NCBI GenBank assembly: GCA_028288395.1 | Contig: JAQBNV010000273.1 | Span: forward strand, 1-9,740 | DNA length: 9,740 nucleotides | Direction: 5' to 3' | From: Adhaeribacter sp. | Lineage (GTDB): Bacteria; Bacteroidota; Bacteroidia; Cytophagales; Hymenobacteraceae | Part shown: positions 1 through 6,281 of the stretch, in pieces | How the letters are laid out: each line of letters opens with the position of its first letter | Numbering within the stretch: the first letter of the stretch is position 1 | The notes under the pieces: model-generated | Databases searched by the model: none | Told to the model about the DNA's origin: nothing | Seen by the model: only the letters and a program-made list of their open reading frames with translations | Translations under genes and position numbers: made by a program

Positions 1-2
1 TT

Positions 3-44
3 AAATTATCTTCTATCCGTGTAGCCATTAAAGTAATAGCTTAA
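3..44 (+). CDS. possible C-terminal tail of an upstream gene (partial)
   Basis: Reading from base 3, thirteen sense codons (KLSSIRVAIKVIA) run to a TAA at 42-44 with no earlier stop. A strong GC-rich hairpin with a T-run starts two bases later, as expected at the end of a transcription unit. So little sequence is present that the protein cannot be identified. The other two plus frames close early (TAG at 22-24, TAA at 2-4). The only support is the open frame and the adjacent terminator-like hairpin, so this may equally be non-coding. Confidence 0.22.
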   Translation, partial: KLSSIRVAIKVIA

Positions 45-46
45 TT

Positions 47-81
47 AAACCCGGCAGGTTTTAAAAACCTGCCGGGTTTTT
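47..81 (+). terminator. terminator-like GC-rich hairpin, first copy of a palindromic repeat
   Basis: AAACCCGGCAGG at 47-58 pairs perfectly with CCTGCCGGGTTT at 68-79. The TTTT/AAAAA between them can extend the stem. T77-T81 follows the GC core, so on the plus strand it has the shape of an intrinsic terminator for whatever gene lies to the left. A degenerate second copy of the same palindrome lies at 182-213 without a T-run, so the element may instead be a dispersed palindromic repeat that happens to act as a terminator here. Confidence 0.5.
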
Positions 82-181
82 CAATGGAAGTAATTTTAGG
101 CGATTGGGTATTACTGAAAAGTTAGCTATGCTGGAGTTGAACACTTTAACCCTTCCGTAAAGCTGACCTGAAAGGTGAAGC

Positions 182-213
182 AAACCCGGTAGGTTTCAAA
201 ATCTGCCGGGTTT
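182..213. repeat. second copy of the CCCGGCAGG palindrome
   Basis: AAACCCGGTAGGTTT at 182-196 faces AAATCTGCCGGGTTT at 199-213. All fifteen positions pair if two G-T wobbles are allowed (190/205 and 193/202). It shares the core and flanks of the hairpin at 47-81 but has drifted and lacks a T-run on either side, so a terminator role is unlikely. Two copies about 100 bp apart in non-coding DNA fit a REP-like dispersed palindrome family. The family assignment is inference. Confidence 0.6.
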
Positions 214-353
214 AAGTTACATGTAGTATGGCCGCTTGTTCATGCGATTTGGTATTAGATGTTTTCTTTATACATTCATTTTTATTTCTAATCTTGCATA
301 ACTTTTATATAAATACTATGCGGGTTATTATGCCCAAAACATTGGTTTACAAA

Positions 354-405
354 TATTTATAGTGCGGATAACAGGAACATATTCCGGTTATCCGCACTAT
401 AAATA
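354..405. repeat. 52-nt near-perfect hairpin
   Basis: TATTTATAGTGCGGATAAC at 354-372 is the exact reverse complement of 387-405. After one A/G mismatch (373/386), GGAA and TTCC (374-377/382-385) pair around a CATA loop. That gives 23 pairs in 24 positions. Neither side has a clean T-run, although the minus-strand side is AT-rich. It could be a processing or termination structure for the minus-strand operon ending at 506, or a miniature palindromic element. Confidence 0.7.
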
Positions 406-437
406 GAAGAGTAGGGAAAATAGAAGAGTAGGGAAAG
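404..437. repeat. 17-nt tandem duplication
   Basis: TAGAAGAGTAGGGAAAA (404-420) is followed immediately by the same sequence with one final-base difference (421-437). The first unit begins in the last two bases of the 354-405 hairpin and the second ends inside the left arm of the 433-497 hairpin. The near-identity suggests a recent slippage or duplication event at the edge of a palindrome. Confidence 0.8.
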
Positions 438-497
438 TTGATATCTTTGATAGCGCAATTGCAATCCGGATTTTATGCGCTGAAGTTGTCAACTTTC
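433..497. repeat. imperfect hairpin just downstream of the SPFH stop codon
   Basis: GAAAGTTGA at 433-441 pairs with TCAACTTTC at 489-497. Inside this, AGCGCA (452-457) pairs with TGCGCT (476-481), and AATCCGGATT (463-472) is a self-complementary core. The arms are offset by a few unpaired bases. It lies 8 bases beyond the minus-strand stop codon, a position suiting a 3'-end structure, but no U-run follows on that strand. Confidence 0.45.
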
Positions 498-505
498 AAA
501 AATAA

Positions 506-1480
506 TTAACCGGCTGTGTTTTTATTAGCGGGAATCTGGCGGTTTGCCGGGTTAAACGCTGGTTCTTCTTTCATGCGGTTCATGACGGAAGTAATACTGC
601 CTACCACGCCCGAAATATCGGCTAAATCGGTAGGTATAATCATGGTGTTGTTGGCTTTGGCCAGCTTGCCAAATTCGTTCAGGTATTGTTCGGCCACGCG
701 CAGGTTTACGGCGTTCATACCGCCTTCAGCGTTAATAGCCGAGGCTATTTCCCGGATGCCCATGGCGGTAGCCGAAGCAATGCGTTCAATTTCTGCTGCC
801 CGGCCGTCTGCCTCGTTTATGCGACGTTGCTTTTCGCCTTCCGATACGGCAATCATTTGCGATTTTTCGCCTTCGGCCCGGTTTATTCTGGCTTGTTTTT
901 CACCTTCCGACTCGGCAATAATGGCTCGTTTCTCGCGTTCGGCCCGCATTTGTTTTTCCATGGCGTCGCGGATGGTGGCCGGCGGGTTAATATTTTTTAC
1001 TTCGTAGCGGGTTACTTTCACGCCCCAGGGTTCGCTGGCAATATCTACGGCGTTTACAATAGAGGCATTAATGGTTTCGCGTTCTTCAAAAGTACGGTCC
1101 AGTTCCAGCTTACCTACCACGCTGCGCATGGTGGTCTGGGCAATCTGAATGGCAGCAAAGCGGTAGTTATCGATGCCATAAGACGATTTGGCCGGATCTA
1201 CTACCTGCAGGTACAAAATACCGTCTACTTCTACGGCAATATTATCGCGGGTAATACAATTCTGGGGCGGCACGTCGATGGCCTGTTCTTTCAGGGTATG
1301 GCGGTAAACAATTTTATCGATAAATGGAATGAGCACGTGAAAGCCCGGCTGCAGGCTGGCGTGGTATTTGCCCAACCGCTCCACAATAAAAACCGAACGT
1401 TGCGGCACTACTTTCAGCGCCGAGATAAACAAGAATAAAATAAATATGGCCAGGCCAATCAAAATTACGGTGGAAGTCAT
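506..1480 (-). CDS. SPFH/stomatin-family membrane protein (QmcA-like paraslipin)
   Basis: This 324-aa protein has an N-terminal hydrophobic segment (about residues 4-22). An SPFH/Band 7 domain follows (about 24-180), opening with the stomatin signature VPQRSVFIVERLGKY. Next comes a charged, probably coiled-coil region (about 180-240) in which GEK units recur (SEGEKQARINRAEGEK, then SEGEKQRRINEADG), and then an alanine-rich helical stretch. E. coli QmcA is similar in length and arrangement. Proteins of this family form large oligomeric rings or cages on the membrane and are linked to membrane microdomains and protein quality control. The gene starts 10 nt after the stop of the NfeD gene, the classic SPFH-NfeD pairing, so the two are almost certainly co-transcribed. 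The Asn/Pro-rich C-terminus looks disordered. Family assignment is firm; the exact cellular task is not known from sequence. Confidence 0.93.
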   Translation of the reverse strand: MTSTVILIGLAIFILFLFISALKVVPQRSVFIVERLGKYHASLQPGFHVLIPFIDKIVYRHTLKEQAIDVPPQNCITRDNIAVEVDGILYLQVVDPAKSSYGIDNYRFAAIQIAQTTMRSVVGKLELDRTFEERETINASIVNAVDIASEPWGVKVTRYEVKNINPPATIRDAMEKQMRAEREKRAIIAESEGEKQARINRAEGEKSQMIAVSEGEKQRRINEADGRAAEIERIASATAMGIREIASAINAEGGMNAVNLRVAEQYLNEFGKLAKANNTMIIPTDLADISGVVGSITSVMNRMKEEPAFNPANRQIPANKNTAG

Positions 1481-1490
1481 AAAAAGGAAT

Positions 1491-1934
1491 TTAGGTAAGA
1501 GGTTGTACTACTAAAACAATACTGTCCTGGGCTATTATCCGGACGGTTTCGCCGGCTGCCACCGGCACGTGAGAAATCGCCTTCCAGTTGGAGCCCCGGA
1601 ACTTTACGCGCCCGCCTTCCGGACCGGGCAATATGGAATCACTGACGGTGCAGGTATGACCGACAAATTCCTGGTTTAATTCGTTCGTTGCGGAGGAGCT
1701 TTTGTCTTTAACCAGAAAGCGCCGCAACAAGGCCAGGCATAATAAGGAGCTGGAAATAAATATTGCCAACTGGCTGTTAAAACCAAAATCGAAAACCAGA
1801 TAAGCCAACGCGGTTATCCAGGCCCCTACACCAAAAAAAAGTATTATAAGACCCGGCATAGCCAATTCGGCCAGCAGGAAGACCAAACCCAGGACAAACC
1901 AAAGGATGGCCGGATTATCTAAAAACGCATCCAT
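1491..1934 (-). CDS. short NfeD-family membrane protein (YbbJ-like)
   Basis: The 147-aa product has two to three transmembrane helices in its first half. They include LVFLLAELAMPGLIILFFGVG (about 18-38, with the Glu-x-x-x-Pro-Gly turn typical of NfeD) and a helix around 55-70 ending in basic LLRRFLVKDK. A C-terminal beta-barrel/OB-fold-like domain covers about 88-147 (FVGHTCTV, GGRVKFRGSNWKA, GETVRII). The length fits the short NfeD class, which lacks the ClpP-like protease domain of long NfeD proteins. NfeD OB domains are thought to contact or assist the partner SPFH protein, which is encoded 10 nt downstream. The ATG is the first in frame; an AT-rich leader precedes it with no convincing -7 element. 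Confidence 0.92.
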   Translation of the reverse strand: MDAFLDNPAILWFVLGLVFLLAELAMPGLIILFFGVGAWITALAYLVFDFGFNSQLAIFISSSLLCLALLRRFLVKDKSSSATNELNQEFVGHTCTVSDSILPGPEGGRVKFRGSNWKAISHVPVAAGETVRIIAQDSIVLVVQPLT

Positions 1935-2018
1935 AGCTGTAGATTAAAATATTTAAATTGTATAAATATAAAAATACACAAATGTTCCGGATTTACCCAT
2001 TAAATGGCTGTTAAATAA

Positions 2019-2072
2019 ACCGGTTCTGGTTTTAATACAGCTTTCTAAGGGTGTTTTAAAACCAGAACCGGT
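2019..2072. repeat. 17-bp perfect inverted repeat, possible tilS terminator
   Basis: ACCGGTTCTGGTTTTAA at 2019-2035 is exactly complementary to 2056-2072, with a 20-nt loop. It lies in the 261-bp gap between the tilS stop (2196) and the nfeD start (1934), about 120 nt past tilS. On the minus strand the arm is followed by TTTATTT, a weak U-tract, so termination of tilS transcription before nfeD is the simplest role. The rest of 1935-2195 is AT-rich near nfeD and otherwise featureless. Confidence 0.55.
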
Positions 2073-2195
2073 GCTCGTAAGAATAGCGCTATTGTTTGCC
2101 GGAAAGAAGATTTATGAAGGGCTTTACGCCAGTAAAAATAGGAGGATGGTAAAACCCGTTGCATGTGACCGGGAAGCTTGGCCCGTTAATCATAT

Positions 2196-3545
2196 TTAGG
2201 ATTGGTCAGTCCGGGAAGGTTTGCCGGAAGATTCCAGCTCCAGGACCTGTTCGGTTTTATCGGTTACTTTAAACCGGTTATCCAGCCGGTGACCAATTAT
2301 CCAGACGATGGATTTGTCGGAGGTTAAAACCATAATATTGGCTTTCAGGTTAACTGGAATTTTTTCGTTGATAAAAAAATCGCTGAGTTTCTTCTTGCCA
2401 TTCATGCCCAAGGGTACAAACCAATCGCCTTCTTTCCAGGGCCGCACCTTCAGCGGAAACTGGAGCAGGTTTAAGTCGAGGGCGGCAATATTCCGGCCAC
2501 GCGGTATTTTGTAGTTTTCGGCGGGTTGCCGCCGGACTTTTAATTTAAGGCCATTGTGTTCAAAATGTTCGTCGGTTTCCTTTATTTCAAAAGTGCCGAA
2601 AGCTTTTAAATCTTTGGGCGTAATAACCAGTTGGTCGCGGTCTTTTACCAGCACGTGGGTGGCCGAAGAGAAGGTTTTGCCCGAAAGGCCATCCAGCGTA
2701 TCCAGAATAGCCAGGGTATTTTCGTAATTGAAATGATAGTCGCGGAGCAACTCGAAGAGCACTACTGGCAGGGCGGTAGCTTGCCGGAGCGGGGCCAGGT
2801 TCAGGTATACCACGCCAGCCGAATCGTGGCAGGCAGCTGTTTTAATGCTTTGGATGTATTGGAGGTAAATCTGCTCGGCGCCTTTTATTTTTTCTATCGT
2901 TTGGTTAAGGGTGGTTTCGAGGCTGGGGTTGATTTTTTTAAGCGCCGAAATTACTTCGTGCCGGATGAGGTTGCGCTGGTATTTGGTATCCTCGTTCGAG
3001 CTGTCTTCGCGCCAGATTAGCTGGTGTTCGGTAACGTATTCGTAAATATCGTCTTTGGAGAGGCAGAGCAGGGGCCGCACCAAGGTGTCCTTTTTGGCCG
3101 CAATACCGTGCAGGCCGGCAATACCGGTACCTTTGGTCAGGTTTAGCAATATCGTTTCAGCAGCATCGTTCTGATGGTGCGCTGTCGCCACGTAATTGTA
3201 ACCCAGTTGTTGCCGGAGTTGTTCAAACCAGTTATACCGGAGGGTACGGGCGGCCATCTGAGTTGAAATTTTTTCCTGCCGGGCAAATTCCAGGGTATTG
3301 AACTGTTCGCTGTAAAAAGGCACCCCGTATTTTTTGGCTAGTTTTTTGACAAATAATTCATCGGCTTCCGATTCTTCGGCGCGCAGCCCAAAATTGGCGT
3401 GCGCCACGCAGAATGTAATTTTGAGTTGGTGTAAAATGTCGCACAACACCACCGAATCGATGCCGCCGCTTACGGTGGCAACTATTTTATCGGTTAAAGA
3501 AAAAAGCTGGTGCTGTTGGCTGAAGGCTAAAACTTTATTTATCAT
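2196..3545 (-). CDS. tilS: tRNA(Ile)-lysidine synthetase TilS
   Basis: TilS converts the wobble cytidine (C34) of tRNA-Ile(CAU) to lysidine using ATP and lysine, changing its decoding from AUG to AUA. It is normally essential. The 449-aa protein shows the PP-loop ATP-binding motif SGGIDS at 26-31, followed by VAHANFGLR (47-55) and AARTLRYNWF (98-107). The signature ATAHHQNDAAETILLNL begins near 120. An all-alpha middle region follows, then the TilS C-terminal tRNA-binding domain from about 375 (VRPWKEGDWFVPLGMNGKKKLSDFFINEK). Length and domain order match bacterial TilS. The ATG at 3543-3545 sits just upstream of the N-terminal helix and only 48 bp from the divergent OstA-like gene. No missing residues or breaks are seen. 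Confidence 0.96.
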   Translation of the reverse strand: MINKVLAFSQQHQLFSLTDKIVATVSGGIDSVVLCDILHQLKITFCVAHANFGLRAEESEADELFVKKLAKKYGVPFYSEQFNTLEFARQEKISTQMAARTLRYNWFEQLRQQLGYNYVATAHHQNDAAETILLNLTKGTGIAGLHGIAAKKDTLVRPLLCLSKDDIYEYVTEHQLIWREDSSNEDTKYQRNLIRHEVISALKKINPSLETTLNQTIEKIKGAEQIYLQYIQSIKTAACHDSAGVVYLNLAPLRQATALPVVLFELLRDYHFNYENTLAILDTLDGLSGKTFSSATHVLVKDRDQLVITPKDLKAFGTFEIKETDEHFEHNGLKLKVRRQPAENYKIPRGRNIAALDLNLLQFPLKVRPWKEGDWFVPLGMNGKKKLSDFFINEKIPVNLKANIMVLTSDKSIVWIIGHRLDNRFKVTDKTEQVLELESSGKPSRTDQS

Positions 3546-3552
3546 AGAAATA

Positions 3553-3561
3553 CAAAGGGTA
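3553..3561 (-). promoter_or_regulatory. possible -7 element for tilS
   Basis: On the minus strand this reads TACCCTTTG, one base longer than the Bacteroidetes -7 consensus TAnnTTTG, and ends 7 nt before the tilS ATG. No -33 TTTG-like box is evident at the right distance. If used, the tilS mRNA would have almost no leader. Confidence 0.3.
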
Positions 3562-3566
3562 TTTAG

Positions 3567-3574
3567 TAATTTTG
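3567..3574 (+). promoter_or_regulatory. -7 promoter element for the OstA-like gene
   Basis: TAATTTTG matches the Bacteroidetes primary sigma -7 consensus TAnnTTTG exactly and lies 19 nt before the ATG at 3594, which leaves a short leader. The region 19-21 nt upstream, where a TTTG/TTG -33 box is expected, falls over the tilS start codon and shows no good match. The identical octamer precedes bamD. Confidence 0.5.
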
Positions 3575-3593
3575 CCTAATTATTAAGATTTTA

Positions 3594-5270
3594 ATGAAAA
3601 GAACAAAAGTATTTTCTTCTCTTCTCTTTTTACTTTTAACCGCGATCGCGGTACGGGCGCAGGATAAAATTGAAATTTTACCGGGAGCCGGCTCGTTGGA
3701 AAGAGGCGAAAAAAATGGGATGGAATATATGCGGTTGCTCCAGAATGTTCAACTGAAGCAAAAAGATACCTACCTGTACTGCGATTCGGCCCACTTTTAC
3801 CGCGAACAAAATTACGTGGATATTTTTAGTAATGTGCGCGTGGTGCAGAATACTTTAACCATCACCAGCAGCACTGCCAACTATAACGGCAACCAGCAGT
3901 TAGCAACCTTTAAAGGCGGCGTGGTTCTCCGCGACGAAAACCTGACCTTAACTACGCCCACGCTTATTTATAAAATGGACACCCGGGTGGGGCGTTATAC
4001 CGAAGGTGGCACCATCGTAGAAACCGAAAATACCCTCACCAGCCGCTCGGGCAATTATAATTTAGATACAAAGCTGTTGTCTTTTAAGGGCAATGTGCAC
4101 GTGGTAAGCAAAGATGCCGATATCCAGGCAGATTCGCTGCAGTATAATACAGCTAATAAAACAGCTTATTTTGTAACCCTGACGCGCATTAAAAACGAAC
4201 AGGGTAATTTAACTACCCGGGGCGGTTATTATAATACCGTAACGAAAGAGTCGCAGTTTCTGAACTCCCAGGTAGAAACCACCGATTATATTATTTCGGG
4301 CCAAAAGCTTTTGTACGACCGGTCCCGGCAATATTTGCATGCCACGGGTAAGGTAAAAATGGTTTCGAAAGACCAGAAAAATAAAGTAATTATAACAGGG
4401 CAGGAGGCCAAGCATTGGGAAGCCCAGGGCCGTTCCAAAATATCGGGGAGCCCTGTTATGCGGTCGCTGGTTTCCGGCGATACTTTATTTGTTTCGGCCG
4501 ATACCCTTATTTCGGTGGATAATAAAGACCCCAAGGTAAAAGATTTTTTATATGCTTATTACGGCGTGCGTATTTTCAAATCTGATTTACAGGGCCGGTG
4601 CGACTCCCTAAGTTATAACCTGACGGACTCGCTGATGATGCTGAACTACGATCCGGTGTTGTGGAGCAATAACAGTCAGCTGGTATCCGATAGAATGCAC
4701 ATGCAAATGAAAAACCGGACCATCGACCGGATGTATATGTACAGCAATGCTTTTATTGTTTCGGAAGACACCCTGAAAAACCTGAACCAGATTAAAGGCC
4801 GCGACATGACGGCATTTTTCGAGAAGGGCAATATCCGGCGCGTAGATGTAAACGGTAATGGCGAAAGCATCTATTTTGCCCTGGAAGGCGACTCGGTGCT
4901 GACCGGGATGAATAAAACTGTTTGCAGCGACATGGTGCTGAAGTTTAAAGATAAAAAATTGAACACGATTTCTTTCCTGACCAATGCCGATGCGAGTTTT
5001 GTGCCCCCGCACGAGCTGAAAGAACCGGATAAACGGCTGAAAGGATTTAAGTGGCGCATCGACGAAAAGCCGACAAAGCAGTTGGTGCTGGCCAAACGCA
5101 CGAAGAAACCGGTGCGGCCGGTTAAACGCGATATAATAGCGGCCGAAGACGAACCCGAGACAAAGCCTGCCCCAGCGGCGAAAACGGATAGGCCTAAAAC
5201 TAAAAACACCAGGGCCAAAGCACAACCTGCGGCCAGGAAAGCAGATTTTAAAACATCAAATAATAAATAA
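3594..5270 (+). CDS. OstA/LptA-like periplasmic protein
   Basis: This 558-aa protein carries a signal peptide (residues 1-22; basic MKRTK, hydrophobic core, AVRA before Gln23). A long series of beta-strand repeats of the OstA/LptA jellyroll type follows. Units such as YLYCDSAHFYREQNYVDIFS (61-80), SRSGNYNLDTKLLSFKGNVHV and IQADSLQYNTANKTAYF recur about every 20-40 residues, as in the OstA-like N domain. E. coli LptA is about 185 aa and forms the lipopolysaccharide bridge across the periplasm. This protein is three times longer, as in the Bacteroidota 'OstA-like' group, and could build much of a bridge within one chain. The last 60 residues (about 498-558) are Lys/Pro/Ala-rich, basic and probably disordered. 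It is divergent from tilS and followed 79 nt later by bamD, another outer-membrane assembly gene. LPS transport is inferred from the fold only. Confidence 0.9.
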   Translation: MKRTKVFSSLLFLLLTAIAVRAQDKIEILPGAGSLERGEKNGMEYMRLLQNVQLKQKDTYLYCDSAHFYREQNYVDIFSNVRVVQNTLTITSSTANYNGNQQLATFKGGVVLRDENLTLTTPTLIYKMDTRVGRYTEGGTIVETENTLTSRSGNYNLDTKLLSFKGNVHVVSKDADIQADSLQYNTANKTAYFVTLTRIKNEQGNLTTRGGYYNTVTKESQFLNSQVETTDYIISGQKLLYDRSRQYLHATGKVKMVSKDQKNKVIITGQEAKHWEAQGRSKISGSPVMRSLVSGDTLFVSADTLISVDNKDPKVKDFLYAYYGVRIFKSDLQGRCDSLSYNLTDSLMMLNYDPVLWSNNSQLVSDRMHMQMKNRTIDRMYMYSNAFIVSEDTLKNLNQIKGRDMTAFFEKGNIRRVDVNGNGESIYFALEGDSVLTGMNKTVCSDMVLKFKDKKLNTISFLTNADASFVPPHELKEPDKRLKGFKWRIDEKPTKQLVLAKRTKKPVRPVKRDIIAAEDEPETKPAPAAKTDRPKTKNTRAKAQPAARKADFKTSNNK

Positions 5271-5310
5271 TTAGCTTTAACAATAGCTGAAGCGGGTGGC
5301 CGTTAAGTTA

Positions 5311-5342
5311 CTTGGATATAGCCAGAAATATTCCTAATTTTG
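5311..5342 (+). promoter_or_regulatory. bamD promoter (-33 CTTG, -7 TAATTTTG)
   Basis: TAATTTTG at 5335-5342 is an exact TAnnTTTG -7 element. CTTG at 5311-5314 lies 20 nt upstream, the spacing expected for a Bacteroidetes -33 box (consensus TTTG). The -7 box ends 7 nt before the bamD ATG, so the transcript would start at or within a few bases of the start codon and be nearly leaderless. Confidence 0.6.
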
Positions 5343-5349
5343 CGTCCGC

Positions 5350-6177
5350 ATGAATTACCTGTTTAAAATATTAGCCCCCTCCTTTGTTTGTTTGCTACTG
5401 TTGAGTAGCTGCAGCGATTATAACAAAATACTTAAAAGCGATAACGTAGATAAAAAATACGAAGCCGCCTTAAAATATTACGAAAAGAAAGATTACTACC
5501 GGGCCGGCGTTTTGCTGGAGGAAGTAAGACCTTTGCTGGCCGGCCGGATTGAAGCGGAAAAGGCAGCTTTTTTGTACGCCTATACGCAATACAACGAAAG
5601 ACTTTACGGCACCAGCGCCGAGTTGTTCCGCAGCTTTTTTGATACTTACGGCCGGAGCCCGGATGCCCAGGAAGCTTTATTCATGCACAGCAAATCGTTG
5701 TATAACGATTCGCCGGAATTTAACCTTGATCAAACCAGTACCCAAACCGCTATCGTGTCGATTCAGGAATTTCTGAACCGCTTCCCCGAAAGTAAGTACA
5801 AAGAAGAGGCTAACAAAATGTACGACGAGCTGGCCTCGAAACTCGAACGCAAAGCTTTTGAAAGTGCCCGGCTTTACAGCCAGATGCGTTATTACCAGGC
5901 GGCCGTAACGGCTTTCACTACCTTTCAGCGGGAATACCCGTCTTCTGACTTTAACGAAGAGGCGGCGTATTTAAAAATAGTAGCGCAGTTTAACCTGGCC
6001 GAAGAAAGTGTGCCGGAAAAGCAACGGGAACGTTATTTCGATACAATTGGTTTTTACCAGGCTTTTGTCGATAAATATCCCAAGAGCAAAAATTTACGTA
6101 GTGCCGAAGCTATCTTTGATAGAAGCACCAAGCAACTGGAACGCCTGAAAGCGACGAATACTGCTAACGTGGATTAG
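5350..6177 (+). CDS. bamD: outer-membrane assembly lipoprotein BamD
   Basis: The 275-aa product begins with a lipoprotein signal peptide. The lipobox LLSSC places the lipidated cysteine at residue 21, with Ser-Asp following. The mature part is a run of tetratricopeptide-like helical pairs: KYEAALKYYEKKDYYRAGVLLEEV (35-58), the AYTQYNERLYGTSAELFRSFFDTYGRSPDAQEALF segment, SIQEFLNRFPESKYKEEANKMYDEL, YYQAAVTAFTTFQREYPSSDFNEEA and FYQAFVDKYPKSKNLRSAEAIFD. This pattern with FP/YP-x-S turns is typical of BamD, the essential accessory of BamA in folding outer-membrane beta-barrels. E. coli BamD is about 245 aa. The OstA-like gene precedes it and omega/CoaBC/DUF4835/RecN follow, a common Bacteroidota order. 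It has its own promoter-like element upstream. Confidence 0.93.
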   Translation: MNYLFKILAPSFVCLLLLSSCSDYNKILKSDNVDKKYEAALKYYEKKDYYRAGVLLEEVRPLLAGRIEAEKAAFLYAYTQYNERLYGTSAELFRSFFDTYGRSPDAQEALFMHSKSLYNDSPEFNLDQTSTQTAIVSIQEFLNRFPESKYKEEANKMYDELASKLERKAFESARLYSQMRYYQAAVTAFTTFQREYPSSDFNEEAAYLKIVAQFNLAEESVPEKQRERYFDTIGFYQAFVDKYPKSKNLRSAEAIFDRSTKQLERLKATNTANVD

Positions 6178-6281
6178 ATACTAGATTATTAGATATTAGA
6201 TGCTGGAGTTCATATAAGAGGAATAACAACTAATAACTAATTACTTACAACTTAAAAACGTAAAACTTACAACAGAATAAT
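6178..6281. other. AT-rich low-complexity spacer before rpoZ
   Basis: The 104-bp gap is made of degenerate short repeats. TTAGAT-type words occur near 6186-6200, TAACTAATAACTAATTAC lies near 6228-6243, and ACTTACAAC occurs twice (6243-6251 and 6265-6273). No exact TAnnTTTG element, hairpin terminator or clear Shine-Dalgarno sequence was found ahead of the ATG at 6282. Its composition resembles the spacer at 8714-8877. It may contain the promoter for omega, but none can be pointed to. Confidence 0.45.

Larger units (their letters stand above)
82..505. other. non-coding interval between an upstream unit and the SPFH gene
   Basis: No convincing gene is seen on either strand. The longest ATG frame on the plus strand (228-362, 44 codons) lacks a ribosome-binding site and ends inside a hairpin. 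The interval holds the second CCCGGCAGG palindrome (182-213), a long hairpin (354-405), a 17-nt tandem duplication (404-437) and an imperfect hairpin (433-497). The last three abut or overlap, so 354-497 is continuously structured. It lies downstream of the minus-strand SPFH stop codon, so it probably contains that operon's 3' end. Confidence 0.6.

Noticed and set aside
128..138. ATGCTGGAGTT shared with 6200-6210
   Set aside because: Exact 11-nt matches between two places are expected by chance in 10 kb.
228..362. 44-codon plus-strand frame with a hydrophobic middle (FFIHSFLFLIL)
   Set aside because: No ribosome-binding site or promoter, it ends inside a hairpin, its length is expected by chance in AT-rich DNA, and no recognisable family is seen.
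362..372. AGTGCGGATAAC resembles part of the E. coli lac operator
   Set aside because: Only a short core (GCGGATAAC) is shared and the organism is unrelated; it is explained by the larger palindrome.
686..1438. Long open frame on the plus strand opposite the SPFH gene
   Set aside because: It is a complementary-strand by-product of biased codon use; the minus-strand protein has clear family motifs and the plus translation has none.
2082..2093. 12-bp palindrome AATAGCGCTATT between nfeD and tilS
   Set aside because: Length is within chance expectation and there is no second copy or promoter context to suggest an operator.
3639..3652. 14-bp palindrome ACCGCGATCGCGGT containing the HIP1-like octamer GCGATCGC
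   Set aside because: A single occurrence inside the signal-peptide codons; palindromes of this length are expected by chance about once in such a window.
4608..5225. Long minus-strand open frame opposite the OstA-like gene
   Set aside because: No family motifs, no upstream signals, and it is fully covered by a well-supported plus-strand gene.
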